Positions 51,901-59,778 of a stretch of DNA of 64,000 nt are shown piece after piece. The stretch covers positions 1 through 64,000 of the forward strand of contig JANYDC010000084.1 in the NCBI GenBank assembly GCA_025359965.1, given 5' to 3'. The notes below the pieces were generated by a model, which was not told the DNA's origin, ran no database searches, and saw only the letters and a program-made list of their open reading frames with translations. This stretch comes from Pedosphaera sp. Lineage in GTDB: Bacteria > Verrucomicrobiota > Verrucomicrobiia > Limisphaerales > SXQI01. Every line of letters starts with the position of its first letter. Within the stretch, counting starts at the first letter, position 1. A program made the translations under genes and the position numbers.

Positions 51901-53225
51901 ATGTTACACGGGCCTTGGCTGGTGATTTCAAAATCCGCTCCATTCGCGCGGAATCTCGACATGCGGGTCTGGTCAAACTGGATCTCTTTGCCGCTGGCAT
52001 CGCGCACTTTGCCGTAGTTAAAAGCGCCTTGGGCCATCCACAGCCAATTGCCGGGCGCGCGTGTGAATTGGTGCGGGAACAAATGCGAATCCTGCACTCC
52101 GAAACCACTCAGGATGACATCCCGCTTGTCGGCTTTCCCATCGCCATCGTTGTCGCTGAGAAAAACGATCTCCGTGCCGTGCTGCACATAAACGCCGTTT
52201 TTATAAGGAAGAATGCCCAGCGGAATGGCCAAGCCTTCGGCAAAGACATGGGGCTGGGTCGAATACCCGTTGGGCGAATTCGGATCACGATCAAACACCA
52301 AAACCTTGTCTTTGGCCTTGCTCGCGTACAATTCCTTGGCCGCAGCCGGATTCTCATTTCCATCCACTGGATATTCCAGCGCAGTCATAGTCCACAACCG
52401 GCCCTGCAAATCCCAATCCACCGCCACGAATTTGCCCAAGCCTTCGGATTCCGATTCCACCAACTCGATCTCGAATCCGGGAGGGAGAGTGAACGAAGCC
52501 CTTTCTTCGTCGGGCGTCAGAGGAGAAGCCTTGCTGGCCTTGCCGGGATTAGCAGCGGGAACGAATTTCTTGCCGGGAGCCGCCTCAGGGAGTTCCTCGA
52601 TGGTGATATCCTTCACCTGCACCACTGCTTTGCCACCGCCGTGAACTTGGATGCCCATCCGCCCCCAACCGATGATGGCGTCATCAGGCTCTATATAATC
52701 CGTACCCAGCACACCGTTGATCCAAGTGGTGATGCGGGCTCCATCCGCACGGATCACGTAGTCATTCCAATCCTGCCGCTTGATCACCGGGTCCAGCGCC
52801 GTCATATCCGACCAGGCCATCACCTTGTTGCGGCGCGATTCGTCATAGACGGCCCCATACCAGTTGGGCTCGCCGAAATCGCATTGGTACCCCGCCATCT
52901 CCGTGGACTTGGGTACGCGCTGCGACCGAATTTGGAACCCCGAATTAATAAACCCGTTCGTGCCGGTTAGTTTAATTTTCAGGCGCACCACGAAATTGGT
53001 GTAATTCCTTGTGGTGGCAAGAAATTCATTGTCCGGCACTGTCTCCGTGAACGACCCGCCCGTCAGGCAACCGTCCTCCACCCGCCACCATTTGGCTGTG
53101 CCCTCCCAGCCATGCAGGGTTTTGCCATCGAAAATAGGCACTGGATGTCCTGGTGCAGGAGGAGCCTCCGCAGCATGAGTCGCAAGGGTCTGCGCGGCAA
53201 TTAAACAGGTAAAAAGGAGTTTCAT
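48945..53225 (-). CDS. PVC-type multidomain dehydrogenase: DUF1080, propeller, HEAT, LamG, cytochrome c
   Basis: A 1426-residue exported protein (signal KLLFTCLIAAQTLATHAA). Domains in order: DUF1080/3-keto-disaccharide hydrolase-like (about 28-215), a PQQ-type propeller of the PVC dehydrogenase kind (about 245-620), HEAT repeats (about 640-1080), a LamG-like sandwich (about 1090-1250) and a C-terminal haem domain with CLTCH near residue 1305 (PVC-type haem-binding). It probably oxidises a sugar derivative outside the cytoplasm and passes electrons to the haem. ATG 53225 is used because the frame's first codon (53240) is TTG and delays the signal. It is the second gene after a Dabb protein, 25 nt apart. 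Confidence 0.92.
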   Translation of the reverse strand: MKLLFTCLIAAQTLATHAAEAPPAPGHPVPIFDGKTLHGWEGTAKWWRVEDGCLTGGSFTETVPDNEFLATTRNYTNFVVRLKIKLTGTNGFINSGFQIRSQRVPKSTEMAGYQCDFGEPNWYGAVYDESRRNKVMAWSDMTALDPVIKRQDWNDYVIRADGARITTWINGVLGTDYIEPDDAIIGWGRMGIQVHGGGKAVVQVKDITIEELPEAAPGKKFVPAANPGKASKASPLTPDEERASFTLPPGFEIELVESESEGLGKFVAVDWDLQGRLWTMTALEYPVDGNENPAAAKELYASKAKDKVLVFDRDPNSPNGYSTQPHVFAEGLAIPLGILPYKNGVYVQHGTEIVFLSDNDGDGKADKRDVILSGFGVQDSHLFPHQFTRAPGNWLWMAQGAFNYGKVRDASGKEIQFDQTRMSRFRANGADFEITSQGPCNIWGLAMNAEGETWIQEANDYGYPTIPFHTYANYPGCSDAQMKSYAPEFPGTAPDFQMGGTGLSGLALSDKGVWPEAYADVMYVANPITRKIQAIKIHRDGPRYKLQKLGDFVQSSDEWFRPVAMRLGPDGCLYIVDWYNKIISHNEVPRNHPERDKKRGRIWRVKHQGVVPAAIPDFSKLSGDELVNRLGVAPTTASHLAWQAITDRQLLTTVPRLKSFVSDTQSTPAKRISSLWALEGLNSVDRDSLIPLFIDPSRNVRREAVRAYAEARLSNVDDIVRLADDVDPEVRSEVIHSAATMLASFKAKSASDPSIGKCVALIIRMARPALASPTAPSTQNGSKMIKVREAYEREFERYVARYLMEQHPAEVAAYLDSPEAASLPVENRLVATLALEPKASARRVALLLPKLERAPGQEEILRLAQFPEEAGTEDALKSALNNPATRRGVLEALLAVRNRIEAEKWSPLIVNATKSLFSGSDEETALGLRLASGFKVTALEPQLSAMLQTAQTPKVQIAALKALGEIGSSEVAVFSKLAQTSTQAAVRAEALNALSASKSDQALPALVALWADLTGTQRRMALGKLTQTKASAKAVAASLKEGKIAVGDLDDASTERLLALLDGEPDARELLDQLRASFKPVLQLNGQEDDFAETGVTLDGAFTVETWVRLQPGIDNRDGIFAVPDQIDINFYDSRLRVYGGSSIGDVIVAKKPMSPKSWTHYAITRDAKGSFKIYMDGELSSNESKSAPQKLENVRIGWTIPQGGTQGALSEYRIWNYERKPEDIRNQFDRSLADQAKPEGLVFYAPGAGPWGKLHGSARIAGTSEPAPLLTAAESKAVDQKFAQFRTLANRPGNVAHGREAAAICLTCHTISGQGGNIGPNLSGAGAMGTEGLLRNIITPNAAMEAGYRTYRAEMKNGDMRDGFFVREDADVVILRTAGAEDQRISKLEIRSAKFLRRSLMPEGLLESMTPEQVSDLFAYLTSLK

Positions 53226-53250
53226 AGGATGAGCGGGCAAAATTTATGGG

Positions 53251-53556
53251 TCAAAAAGTGTGATCACAGACCACTACCGATTCCAGCTTGGGGATGACCT
53301 TGACCACAGCGGCTTGGTGAATGGGATGGGGAAGATAAGTGTCGCGGGCAGCCACACTCTCAAAAACCATCACAAAACTGAAGGTGTACCCCTGATCCAA
53401 ACCCTCCGGGCTCATATTTGCGCCGTAAGTCAGATCCAAAATACCCGGAATATCCCGCATCAAACTCTCCAAAATCCGCCCCACCTCATCGACTTCGGCC
53501 TGAGTCGTCCCCACTTTGAACTTAAAGAAACCGATGTGTTTGACTTGAGATTTCAT
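53251..53556 (-). CDS. Dabb family (stress-responsive A/B barrel) protein
   Basis: A 101-residue protein with the Dabb pattern: VKHIGFFKFKVGTTQAEVDEV, GILDLTYGANMSPEGLDQGYTFSFVMVFES, then RDTYLPHPIHQ. It forms a small dimeric alpha-beta barrel; activity is unknown, with a few relatives being cyclases. ATG 53556 gives the usual N-terminus. It lies 25 nt before the giant PVC gene, which suggests joint expression. Confidence 0.85.
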   Translation of the reverse strand: MKSQVKHIGFFKFKVGTTQAEVDEVGRILESLMRDIPGILDLTYGANMSPEGLDQGYTFSFVMVFESVAARDTYLPHPIHQAAVVKVIPKLESVVVCDHTF

Positions 53557-53646
53557 GGTTGGCTGGAGTGAGACTGGCACAACCGGAGGAGTATTCAAGA
53601 ATTGGCGACAGTTAGGATAACGGGCGTCCGACTAAAGCGTGGTTAA

Positions 53647-53844
53647 CTACCACCCCAGATTGGAGCGGCTGATGTAGTACATCACCAGCGCAACCACACC
53701 GCTGGTCAGCAAGCCGACCACTACAGCCCACCTTGCCAGCAAAGCATGCTTGCGACGGTTGGCCCGACCCATACCCGGCAACAGGTAGTACCGGTCAGGC
53801 TCTCCATTTTTGTTTTTAGGGCGACCAAACATGCTTGTCGACAT
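53647..53844 (-). CDS. Small single-helix membrane protein
   Basis: A 65-residue protein: a basic, Asn/Gly-rich N-terminus (FGRPKNKNGEPDRYYLLPGMG), then RRKHALLARW and one membrane helix (AVVVGLLTSGVVALVMYYI) near the C-terminus. No family is recognised. The frame continues upstream to 54114, but that part is opposite the vsr gene and looks random. ATG 53832 is an alternative start. Confidence 0.5.
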   Translation of the reverse strand: MSTSMFGRPKNKNGEPDRYYLLPGMGRANRRKHALLARWAVVVGLLTSGVVALVMYYISRSNLGW

Positions 53845-53953
53845 GTTGACAGAAGCACGAGAAATCGGCAATTCCAGAAGCACCCGGATTTTGCATGCGG
53901 TCATTCGTTGCTCCAAGCACCCTCTTGTGGTAGGAGTTTGCTTACGGAATCCC

Positions 53954-54412
53954 ATGACCGACGTTTTCTCACCCTCCAAACGCTCAGAAGTCATGTCGCG
54001 TATTCGGAGCAAAGGCAACAAGGCCACGGAGCTGGCTTTAATCCGTCTTTTTCGCCTTAAAGGAGTCACCGGCTGGCGCAGGCACCCCGATCTTTTGGGC
54101 AAGCCCGATTTCATCTTCCGAGGTCAACGACTTCTCATCTTCGTCGACGGCTGCTTTTGGCATGGGTGCCGATGGCATTGTCGCCCCCCTACCTCTAATG
54201 TGGAATTTTGGGAAAAGAAGCTCGGTGGCAATCGGCAGCGCGACCTAAGAACCACTGCCCTGCTTCGCCGCAAAGGATGGAATGTCATCCGTATCTGGGA
54301 GCATTCTTTGGCCGACCCTGAAAAGGCTCTCACACGCATACGCCAAGCTTTGCGAGAGGCCGATGAGTCCAAGCTGCGGATTTTCCGTAACTTTCGGCTC
54401 GACGTGGTGTAG
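53954..54412 (+). CDS. vsr: Very short patch repair (Vsr) endonuclease
   Basis: A 152-residue protein with the Vsr signature: MTDVFSPSKRSEVMSRIRSKGNKATE (split here at residues 1-26), GKPDFIFRGQRLLIFVDGCFWHGC with catalytic Asp and the zinc-linked Cys/His, and NRQRDLRTTALLRRKGWNVIRIWEHSL. Vsr nicks T-G mismatches made by deamination of 5-methylcytosine. No C5-methyltransferase is encoded in the window, so it is an orphan here. ATG 53954 matches the family start; the longer frame from 53810 is opposite a small gene. Confidence 0.92.
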   Translation: MTDVFSPSKRSEVMSRIRSKGNKATELALIRLFRLKGVTGWRRHPDLLGKPDFIFRGQRLLIFVDGCFWHGCRWHCRPPTSNVEFWEKKLGGNRQRDLRTTALLRRKGWNVIRIWEHSLADPEKALTRIRQALREADESKLRIFRNFRLDVV

Positions 54413-54459
54413 AATTGGCCGATGAATGATGATAGCCCTCATTAAGGGGGGTTTGGCTT

Positions 54460-55281
54460 ATGAAATTGGGTCCATCCAACAAATTTTGGTGTTTGGCCGC
54501 TTTAGCGGGCGTGATCGGCGGGACGACGAGCCACGGCGCGCCCAGCGTCCGCACGCGCGACAGTTACCAATCAATTGTCGAACGCAATCCTTTTGGCCTG
54601 AAGCCTCCTCCTCCTCCGCCTGACCCAAGCCTCTCCGCCCCCCCCATTCCCCCGCCCGTTAAAACGGATATTTCCCTGACCGGCATTACCACGATTGGCT
54701 ATCCGAAAGTGCCTAAAAGAGCTTATTTCCAGACTAAGGAGGCGAATAAGAAGGATCCCAATTTTTACGCCCTGAGCGAAGGCCAAAGCAAAGACAACAT
54801 TGAAGTGTTGCACATTGACGAAAAACGCCCCGCCACCGTGAAAATCCGCATGGGCGGCACGGAGCAGACTCTGACCTTTGAATCGAATGGCATAAAACCC
54901 CCCGCCTCGGCTCCAATGCCAGGCGCGCCCGGTGCCCCGGGCCTTCCGCCAAACGGGCTTCCCGGTGGTGCTCCAGGGGCGCCTCCCCCTGGCTTCCCTC
55001 AGCCAGCTGGGCAGCATCCCCAACCTTTTAATCAGCCCGGCAACAACCAGCAAAGCGGTCAACCTAATCAGGAGCCCCGCACCATTCCCGCCCGACCCCT
55101 GAGGGCAGGCTTGGAAAACTCCTCCCTCAACGCAGGCGCACAAACCATTCCCGGGGCTACTCAGGATCAGAATCAGCAGCAGGACCAGGATCCAGCGGTG
55201 CAAATTCTGAATATGAAAGCCCAGGAGCAGTACAACAAACGCCGCAACATCCCCTTCCCTCCAAGCCCCCCACTCCAGTAA
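54460..55281 (+). CDS. Secreted proline-rich protein with GspC/PilP-like core
   Basis: A 273-residue protein with a signal peptide (KFWCLAALAGVIGGTTSHG), then IVERNPFGLKPPPPPP, a compact domain of about 80 residues (ISLTGITTIGYPKVPKRAYF, FYALSEGQSKDNIEVLHIDE, VKIRMGGTEQTLTFE) and a long Pro/Gly/Gln-rich tail. The 'NPF' opening and the order 'function text, then loop, then Gly-rich strand' resemble the HR domain of type II secretion protein C or PilP. No other secretion genes are in the window. It may be a remote component of a T2SS/T4P system. Confidence 0.55.
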   Translation: MKLGPSNKFWCLAALAGVIGGTTSHGAPSVRTRDSYQSIVERNPFGLKPPPPPPDPSLSAPPIPPPVKTDISLTGITTIGYPKVPKRAYFQTKEANKKDPNFYALSEGQSKDNIEVLHIDEKRPATVKIRMGGTEQTLTFESNGIKPPASAPMPGAPGAPGLPPNGLPGGAPGAPPPGFPQPAGQHPQPFNQPGNNQQSGQPNQEPRTIPARPLRAGLENSSLNAGAQTIPGATQDQNQQQDQDPAVQILNMKAQEQYNKRRNIPFPPSPPLQ

Positions 55282-55376
55282 AGTTTGCCAGCCTCAGCCA
55301 TCACTTCCGTCGTCACCGATAGAAGAGGAAGGGCATCGGTACATCGCCGCCATTGATTTTGACTTCGCTTTACGGC

Positions 55377-56699
55377 TTATTGCATGGGCAGGGATAACTC
55401 AATGCGATCACCGTCCCGCAGAACAACAGCTTTGACTTTGTCACCCGCACTGTATTTTCCGAGCAGCCGATCGATCAGATCACTCTCTGTTGCCGCAAGA
55501 CTACTTCCATCGAGCTCGACCAAAATGTCGTCCTTCTTGAAACCAGCCTTCTTGGCGGCGGCATGCTTGCCGTATTCCCCCGCGTGTTTGACCAGAAGTG
55601 CCATCTGCGTTTTGGGAATTGCTTTCACGGAGCGTGCTTCCGGCGAAAGTTCCACAAGCAACATTCCACCCAACGCCATCGCTCTCATCCCCCAAGTCCC
55701 GACGCGGCCTGAGATATCGGATTGAGCCCGCCAGCGGGTTGGAAGAGCCACGTTAATGACTCGCTCTGTCGCGCCCCGTTTCACTGTGGCGGTTAGTGAA
55801 CCTGAGTTTTGGGCCTGGTGCAGAACCCAGCTAAAATCCGCGCTCGATAAAATCGACTGACCGCCGAACGTCAGAAATTCGTCTCCCGCCTGGAAGCCTG
55901 CTTTCCTGGCGATCGATTGTTCTGCAACGGCCTGCACGCGCGCGGTGTAATCAGCCGCAAGGGTGATTCCCAAGGTTTCAGGCTCAGGCATGGGGTAGAT
56001 CCATGCGGACGGAATCGGCTGGTTCTTATCGCGATAGTAGGAACGCATGCCATCGCCGATCTGATGGCAATGGACGCAGCTTTGCACCACTTTGCCTTCC
56101 CAATCCAGCTCCCGTTTGTACTTGCCCGCAAGATCAGGCAGTTCCAACGGATCCTTAACCGGCATCGGGCCACCCTGTTTTCCTTTGAGAGATTCCCTGT
56201 TCGCGGGATACCCACGATGAACCGCCAGAACAGCCTCAAGGGTGCGCTTATAGCCTGCGATCGTTTTATCCTGTGAATTCTTCTGGTGTGTCCACGAACC
56301 AAAACGCCCGTAGATCGTCCCATCGCCGTTGAAAAAGAGCGTCGAAAAGGACAGGTCGTAGTCGAATTGAAAAAGGGAGAGATCCAGCGCATTGGCGTTC
56401 ATCACGCGCACGCAAACAAACTGCCGCAGTAGGGGTTCAAGCTCGGGCTCAGTGAGCACACTCGTATCAATGCCCATGCAGGCCAGACAGGGGACACAGC
56501 GCAGCACCACCAAAAGGGGTTTGCCCGTGCTCTTTGCTTTTTCCAAACCGCCGCGCCAATCATTATAAATCCAGCGATCGCTTTTTTCCATGTTCCAGCG
56601 GTCGTCACGCACCGCGGCAGCGCGGTCCTTGACCGTTTCACCGGGCAGCGAGAGAGGGGTGAGGGCGAGGATCAACGCGAGAGTGAGTCGTGGATGCAT
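55377..56699 (-). CDS. Secreted thioredoxin-like/PDZ protein with c-type haem motif
   Basis: The 440-residue protein has a signal peptide (TLALILALTPLSLPG), a thioredoxin-like domain (LLVVLRCVPCLACMG near residues 62-76), a CVHCH motif near residue 208 that would bind haem c, and two PDZ domains (AGFQAGDEFLTFGGQSI near 270, AGFKKDDILVELDGSSL near 390). The combination points to an envelope redox or folding role linked to the electron-transport proteins that are frequent in this genome. The exact partner is unknown. Confidence 0.78.
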   Translation of the reverse strand: MHPRLTLALILALTPLSLPGETVKDRAAAVRDDRWNMEKSDRWIYNDWRGGLEKAKSTGKPLLVVLRCVPCLACMGIDTSVLTEPELEPLLRQFVCVRVMNANALDLSLFQFDYDLSFSTLFFNGDGTIYGRFGSWTHQKNSQDKTIAGYKRTLEAVLAVHRGYPANRESLKGKQGGPMPVKDPLELPDLAGKYKRELDWEGKVVQSCVHCHQIGDGMRSYYRDKNQPIPSAWIYPMPEPETLGITLAADYTARVQAVAEQSIARKAGFQAGDEFLTFGGQSILSSADFSWVLHQAQNSGSLTATVKRGATERVINVALPTRWRAQSDISGRVGTWGMRAMALGGMLLVELSPEARSVKAIPKTQMALLVKHAGEYGKHAAAKKAGFKKDDILVELDGSSLAATESDLIDRLLGKYSAGDKVKAVVLRDGDRIELSLPMQ

Positions 56700-56763
56700 T
56701 TGGGCACAAGGTCTTGGGATTGATACCTAGCTTACTTCTATATCCCTTTGGAGGTAAGCAAAG

Positions 56764-56795
56764 AAAAACACCCGCAGTTTGAAGCTGCGGGTGTT
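56764..56795 (-). terminator. Intrinsic terminator of the isomerase gene
   Basis: CACCCGCAG (56769-56777) and CTGCGGGTG (56785-56793) make a 9-bp stem with a 7-nt loop. On the minus strand the hairpin is followed by a T-rich run (TTTTTCTTTG). It lies 33 nt downstream of the sugar isomerase-like gene. Confidence 0.8.
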
Positions 56796-56825
56796 CGAAA
56801 TCGAATCGGAGCCAGGCGGCAAGCC

Positions 56826-57704
56826 TTACCAGGTCAGGGTTTCGAGAAACTTTAGGCTGACAGGGATGTGCGCTTCGGCGTCAGGGGATTCATCCTCAAT
56901 GAAGTAATGCTTGATGCCCGTCTTTTTGGCTTGTGCGAGGATCGCGGGCCAGTTCATCTGACCCGTGCCCAAAGCGACGTCATTCTTGACATCCGTGCCG
57001 CCCGCGAGGGAACCGGTTTCAAGACCCTTCTTCATATCCTTCACGTGCATCAACTCCCAACGGCTGCCGTATTTTTGAAGCAGTGCGACGGGATCTTTGC
57101 CCGGAAACACCACCCAGAACACATCCATCTGGTAGGAGACCCATTCGGGTTTAGTTTCGCGGACGAGCAGATCAAACAGGTCGCTATCGCCGAATTTAAC
57201 AAACTCATAACCGTGAACGTGATAGAAAAATTTGATGCCCTGCTTGGCCAACGCTTCACCCGCGTGGTTGAACACTTTGATGGCATCGCGGCATTCCGCT
57301 TCATCGAAACCATCCTTGTGGGGAATCCAAGCCACGCCGGCGAATTTCAGACCAAGCGCCTTGGCGTCCTTGGCCACGCCCTCGGCATCGTCGCGATAAC
57401 GATCATACGAAAAATGCCCGCTGATAGCCTTCAGATTGCGCTCCTTGAGCATGCCCAGAAATACTTCGGGAGAAAGATTGTAAGTCCCTGCCAGCTCAAC
57501 TTCAGTGATGCCTGCGGCCTTAACTTTATCAAGAGTGGCCGGAACGTTTTTGATAAAATCTGCTCGGAGCGAGTACAGCTGAAGCCCGATAGGCCCTTTG
57601 AAACTGGGACCAGTGCCGGGTGCGGCAGCGTTGGAACGATGAAGGAGCAAGGCGGTGACCACAAGAGTCGACGCCCATGCAATACGGCGGAGCATGGAGT
57701 TCAT
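56826..57704 (-). CDS. Exported sugar phosphate isomerase/epimerase-like protein
   Basis: A 292-residue TIM-barrel protein (AP endonuclease 2/xylose isomerase-like family) with a signal peptide (WASTLVVTALLLHRSNAA). Metal-site residues are in VELAGTY, HVHGYEF, QMDVFWV, HVKDM and FIEDES. Such secreted members in PVC bacteria are thought to act on sugar derivatives such as 3-keto sugars; the substrate is unknown. ATG 57704 is used; ATG 57713 is equally possible because the GAGG box fits neither spacing well. It is divergent from moeA. Confidence 0.85.
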   Translation of the reverse strand: MNSMLRRIAWASTLVVTALLLHRSNAAAPGTGPSFKGPIGLQLYSLRADFIKNVPATLDKVKAAGITEVELAGTYNLSPEVFLGMLKERNLKAISGHFSYDRYRDDAEGVAKDAKALGLKFAGVAWIPHKDGFDEAECRDAIKVFNHAGEALAKQGIKFFYHVHGYEFVKFGDSDLFDLLVRETKPEWVSYQMDVFWVVFPGKDPVALLQKYGSRWELMHVKDMKKGLETGSLAGGTDVKNDVALGTGQMNWPAILAQAKKTGIKHYFIEDESPDAEAHIPVSLKFLETLTW

Positions 57705-57784
57705 GGTTGCCATTATCCTCAAAAACAGCAGGAACGCAAGATTGACAGTGAACCTCGCCGTGATCGAAAGTCCCGGACGGAGCA

Positions 57785-57801
57785 CGGTGTTTTCCACACC
57801 G
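57785..57801 (+). other. Hairpin in the moeA leader
   Basis: CGGTGT and ACACCG form a 6-bp stem with a TTTCC loop, ending 23 nt before the moeA start. There is no T run. It may affect translation, but it does not resemble the MoCo riboswitch. Confidence 0.35.
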
Positions 57802-57824
57802 AAAGAATATCGGGCACCGCCCAT

Positions 57825-59021
57825 ATGTTAAGCGTTGAACAAACCCTCGAACAAATCCTCCGCCGCGTAAATCCGCTGGAGGCAGCAGATATTCCCATAA
57901 TGGAAGCTTCAGGGCGCATCGCGGCTGAATCCGTGTTGGCGCGATGCGATCTGCCGCCCTTCGACAATTCCGCCATGGACGGCTATGCGGTCCACAGCAC
58001 CGATGTGCGGAATGCCTCGGCCACCCAGCCCGTTTTGTTGCGCATTGCCGGGCGAACCGCAGCGGGACAGGTTGCGGGAGCCACGCTAAAGCCGGGCGAA
58101 TGTCTGCGCATTTTTACAGGCGCCCCCATGCCGCAGGGCGCGGATGCCGTGGTCATGCAGGAAGACACCGAAACGGATGGGGATTGGGTCCGTGTGCTCG
58201 ATGGGGTCCGGCCTTGGGAAAACATCCGATTTCGCGGTGAAGACCTGAAGATTGGTGCGGAAGTGGCCAGGGCAGGCCAGCGTCTGACCCCGCAACAACT
58301 CGGCCTTATGGCGGCGGCAGGGGTGGAAACCGTATCCGTCCGCCGTAAGCCGCGTCTGGCTCTGCTAAGCACCGGCAATGAATTAGTTCACGCGGGTCAG
58401 CACCTCGGTCCGGGCCAGATTTACGAGAGTAACCGTGTCGCCTTGGCCGCCCTGCTCCAAGGCGCAGGGGCAGAAACGACGCTTCTCCCGATGGTGCGGG
58501 ACAGATTGGAGGATCTAACCGCGCTGTTTGCCGAGATTCTCCCCCAGTTCGATGGCCTCGTTTCCACAGGCGGAGTTTCGGTGGGCGAGCTGGATTTTGT
58601 CAAAGAAGCCTTCCAGAGCGCAGGCGGCCAATTGGAATCCTGGCGGGTGGCCATGAAACCAGGCAAACCCTTTGCTTTTGGCCACGCGGGCCGCACTCTG
58701 TTTTTCGGCCTTCCGGGTAACCCCGTGTCCGCCTTCGTGACGGCCTCGTTATTGGTTCTTCCTTCAGTGCAGCGCTGGCAGGGAGCCACCCATCTGGGTC
58801 TGCGCCGGGTAAGCGCCCAACTCAAAGAGCGCATTGTCAACAAAGGAGATCGCCGCCATTACGTCCGTGTGGCTTTGGGGGCCGACGGCCAAGTGCGGCC
58901 GACCGGACCCCAAGCCTCTCATTTGCTCGTAACCTTGGCGCAGGCTGATGGTCTCTTGGATGTGCCGCCCCATGGCACCTTTGAGGCTGGGGCTTGGACT
59001 GAAGTGCTCTTGCTACCGTAA
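57825..59021 (+). CDS. moeA: Molybdopterin molybdenumtransferase MoeA
   Basis: The 398-residue protein has the MoeA pattern: AARESVLA-like AESVLARCDLPPFDNSAMDGYAV, FTGAPMPQGADAVVMQED, LALLSTGNELV, YESNRVALAALL, STGGVSVGELDFV, and MKPGKPFAFG with GLPGNPVSAFVT. MoeA inserts molybdate into adenylylated molybdopterin. ATG 57825 matches the family start; the frame continues upstream for 319 codons, but that part is opposite the isomerase gene. No other moa/moe genes are in the window. Confidence 0.95.
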   Translation: MLSVEQTLEQILRRVNPLEAADIPIMEASGRIAAESVLARCDLPPFDNSAMDGYAVHSTDVRNASATQPVLLRIAGRTAAGQVAGATLKPGECLRIFTGAPMPQGADAVVMQEDTETDGDWVRVLDGVRPWENIRFRGEDLKIGAEVARAGQRLTPQQLGLMAAAGVETVSVRRKPRLALLSTGNELVHAGQHLGPGQIYESNRVALAALLQGAGAETTLLPMVRDRLEDLTALFAEILPQFDGLVSTGGVSVGELDFVKEAFQSAGGQLESWRVAMKPGKPFAFGHAGRTLFFGLPGNPVSAFVTASLLVLPSVQRWQGATHLGLRRVSAQLKERIVNKGDRRHYVRVALGADGQVRPTGPQASHLLVTLAQADGLLDVPPHGTFEAGAWTEVLLLP

Positions 59022-59188
59022 ATCCCCCTTTTTGAGACCCGAACAGCAATAAATGGGATCAACCAAATGCGAGATGAAGTGGGAAGAGGACGAAGCGCAA
59101 TTTGAAGACGAAAACCGGCAAAAGGAGGGAAGAAGGACCCGAAGGCGGGGATGTTCGGGATAACGAAGGACCGTGCAGAACAGACAGG

Positions 59189-59662
59189 CTAGGCCAGTTG
59201 GTTCAGGCTCAACGTTGTCGGCTGATTAGTTGAAGGGCTTGGAGGCGCGACCCCGGAAGTTTGGCCGCTGTCGTCTCCGTCCCCGTCATTGTCCGGGTGC
59301 CGATGATGGTGTACGTGCCCTGCCGATTGACCCCCTTGGGCTCCGTTGGCAGCTTGAATATCCAAGCGAAAAGCGGCAAAAGCCTTCTGGGCACTATCGA
59401 TGTCGCCTGATTTCAAAGCAGTTTCCAAGGCTTGGATATCCTGCCCGGCTTGGCTGTTTGGATCGAGAGGCGGACGTTTTCCTCCGGTTTGGGAGGCGTT
59501 TTGCAGATCTTTTTGGAAGGAGGCAAATGCAGTCTGCGCGCCTGCGAGATCGCCTGTTTTCAACGCGCTTTGCAACGCTTTGAAATCCTGGACTCGTTGC
59601 TTATGCTCGCTGCGAGCCGCCATGTATGGATTTGGAGCTGATGAGACACTGGATAGGTTCAT
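59189..59662 (-). CDS. Hypothetical protein with duplicated helical unit and His/Asp tail
   Basis: A 157-residue, Ala/Gln-rich protein. Residues 26-56 and 75-105 are two copies of one unit with the pattern D-x2-ALxxALKxGDxxxAQxAF, about 17 of 31 positions identical, spaced by 49. Each copy would be a helix-turn-helix. The following HVHHHRHPDNDGDGDD (about 116-131) could bind metal. No signal peptide is seen. The unit 'ALxxGDxxxAQxA' recalls small repeat proteins of other phyla, function unknown. Confidence 0.7.
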   Translation of the reverse strand: MNLSSVSSAPNPYMAARSEHKQRVQDFKALQSALKTGDLAGAQTAFASFQKDLQNASQTGGKRPPLDPNSQAGQDIQALETALKSGDIDSAQKAFAAFRLDIQAANGAQGGQSAGHVHHHRHPDNDGDGDDSGQTSGVAPPSPSTNQPTTLSLNQLA

Positions 59663-59696
59663 AACAAATGAGGATCATTCCTCAAATGTGCATCGG

Positions 59697-59722
59697 ATAA
59701 AATAAGTGCCCCGTTAAGGGGC
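59697..59722 (-). terminator. Intrinsic terminator of trpS
   Basis: GCCCC and GGGGC (59708-59722) form a 5-bp stem with a 5-nt loop; on the minus strand the T-rich ACTTATTTTATC follows. It lies 57 nt after the trpS stop, so it should end that transcript. Confidence 0.65.
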
Positions 59723-59778
59723 TGCTGTCCAAAAAATCTACTATCGGCCAATCTCCAACAGTAGCGAGAGCGCTAAAA

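Noticed and set aside
51819-52970. 383-codon plus-strand frame
   Set aside because: It is the antisense shadow of the PVC propeller region and has no recognisable domain.
56868-57824. 319-codon upstream extension of the moeA frame
   Set aside because: It runs opposite the isomerase gene and precedes the normal MoeA N-terminus; it is chance openness.
57714-57824. MoCo riboswitch before moeA
   Set aside because: Only a simple 6-bp hairpin is present; the conserved MoCo pattern is not seen.
59074-59163. 29-codon frame (MKWEEDEAQFEDENRQKEG) in a purine-rich gap
   Set aside because: Too short to support and without a clear ribosome binding site; it may just reflect the purine-rich strand.
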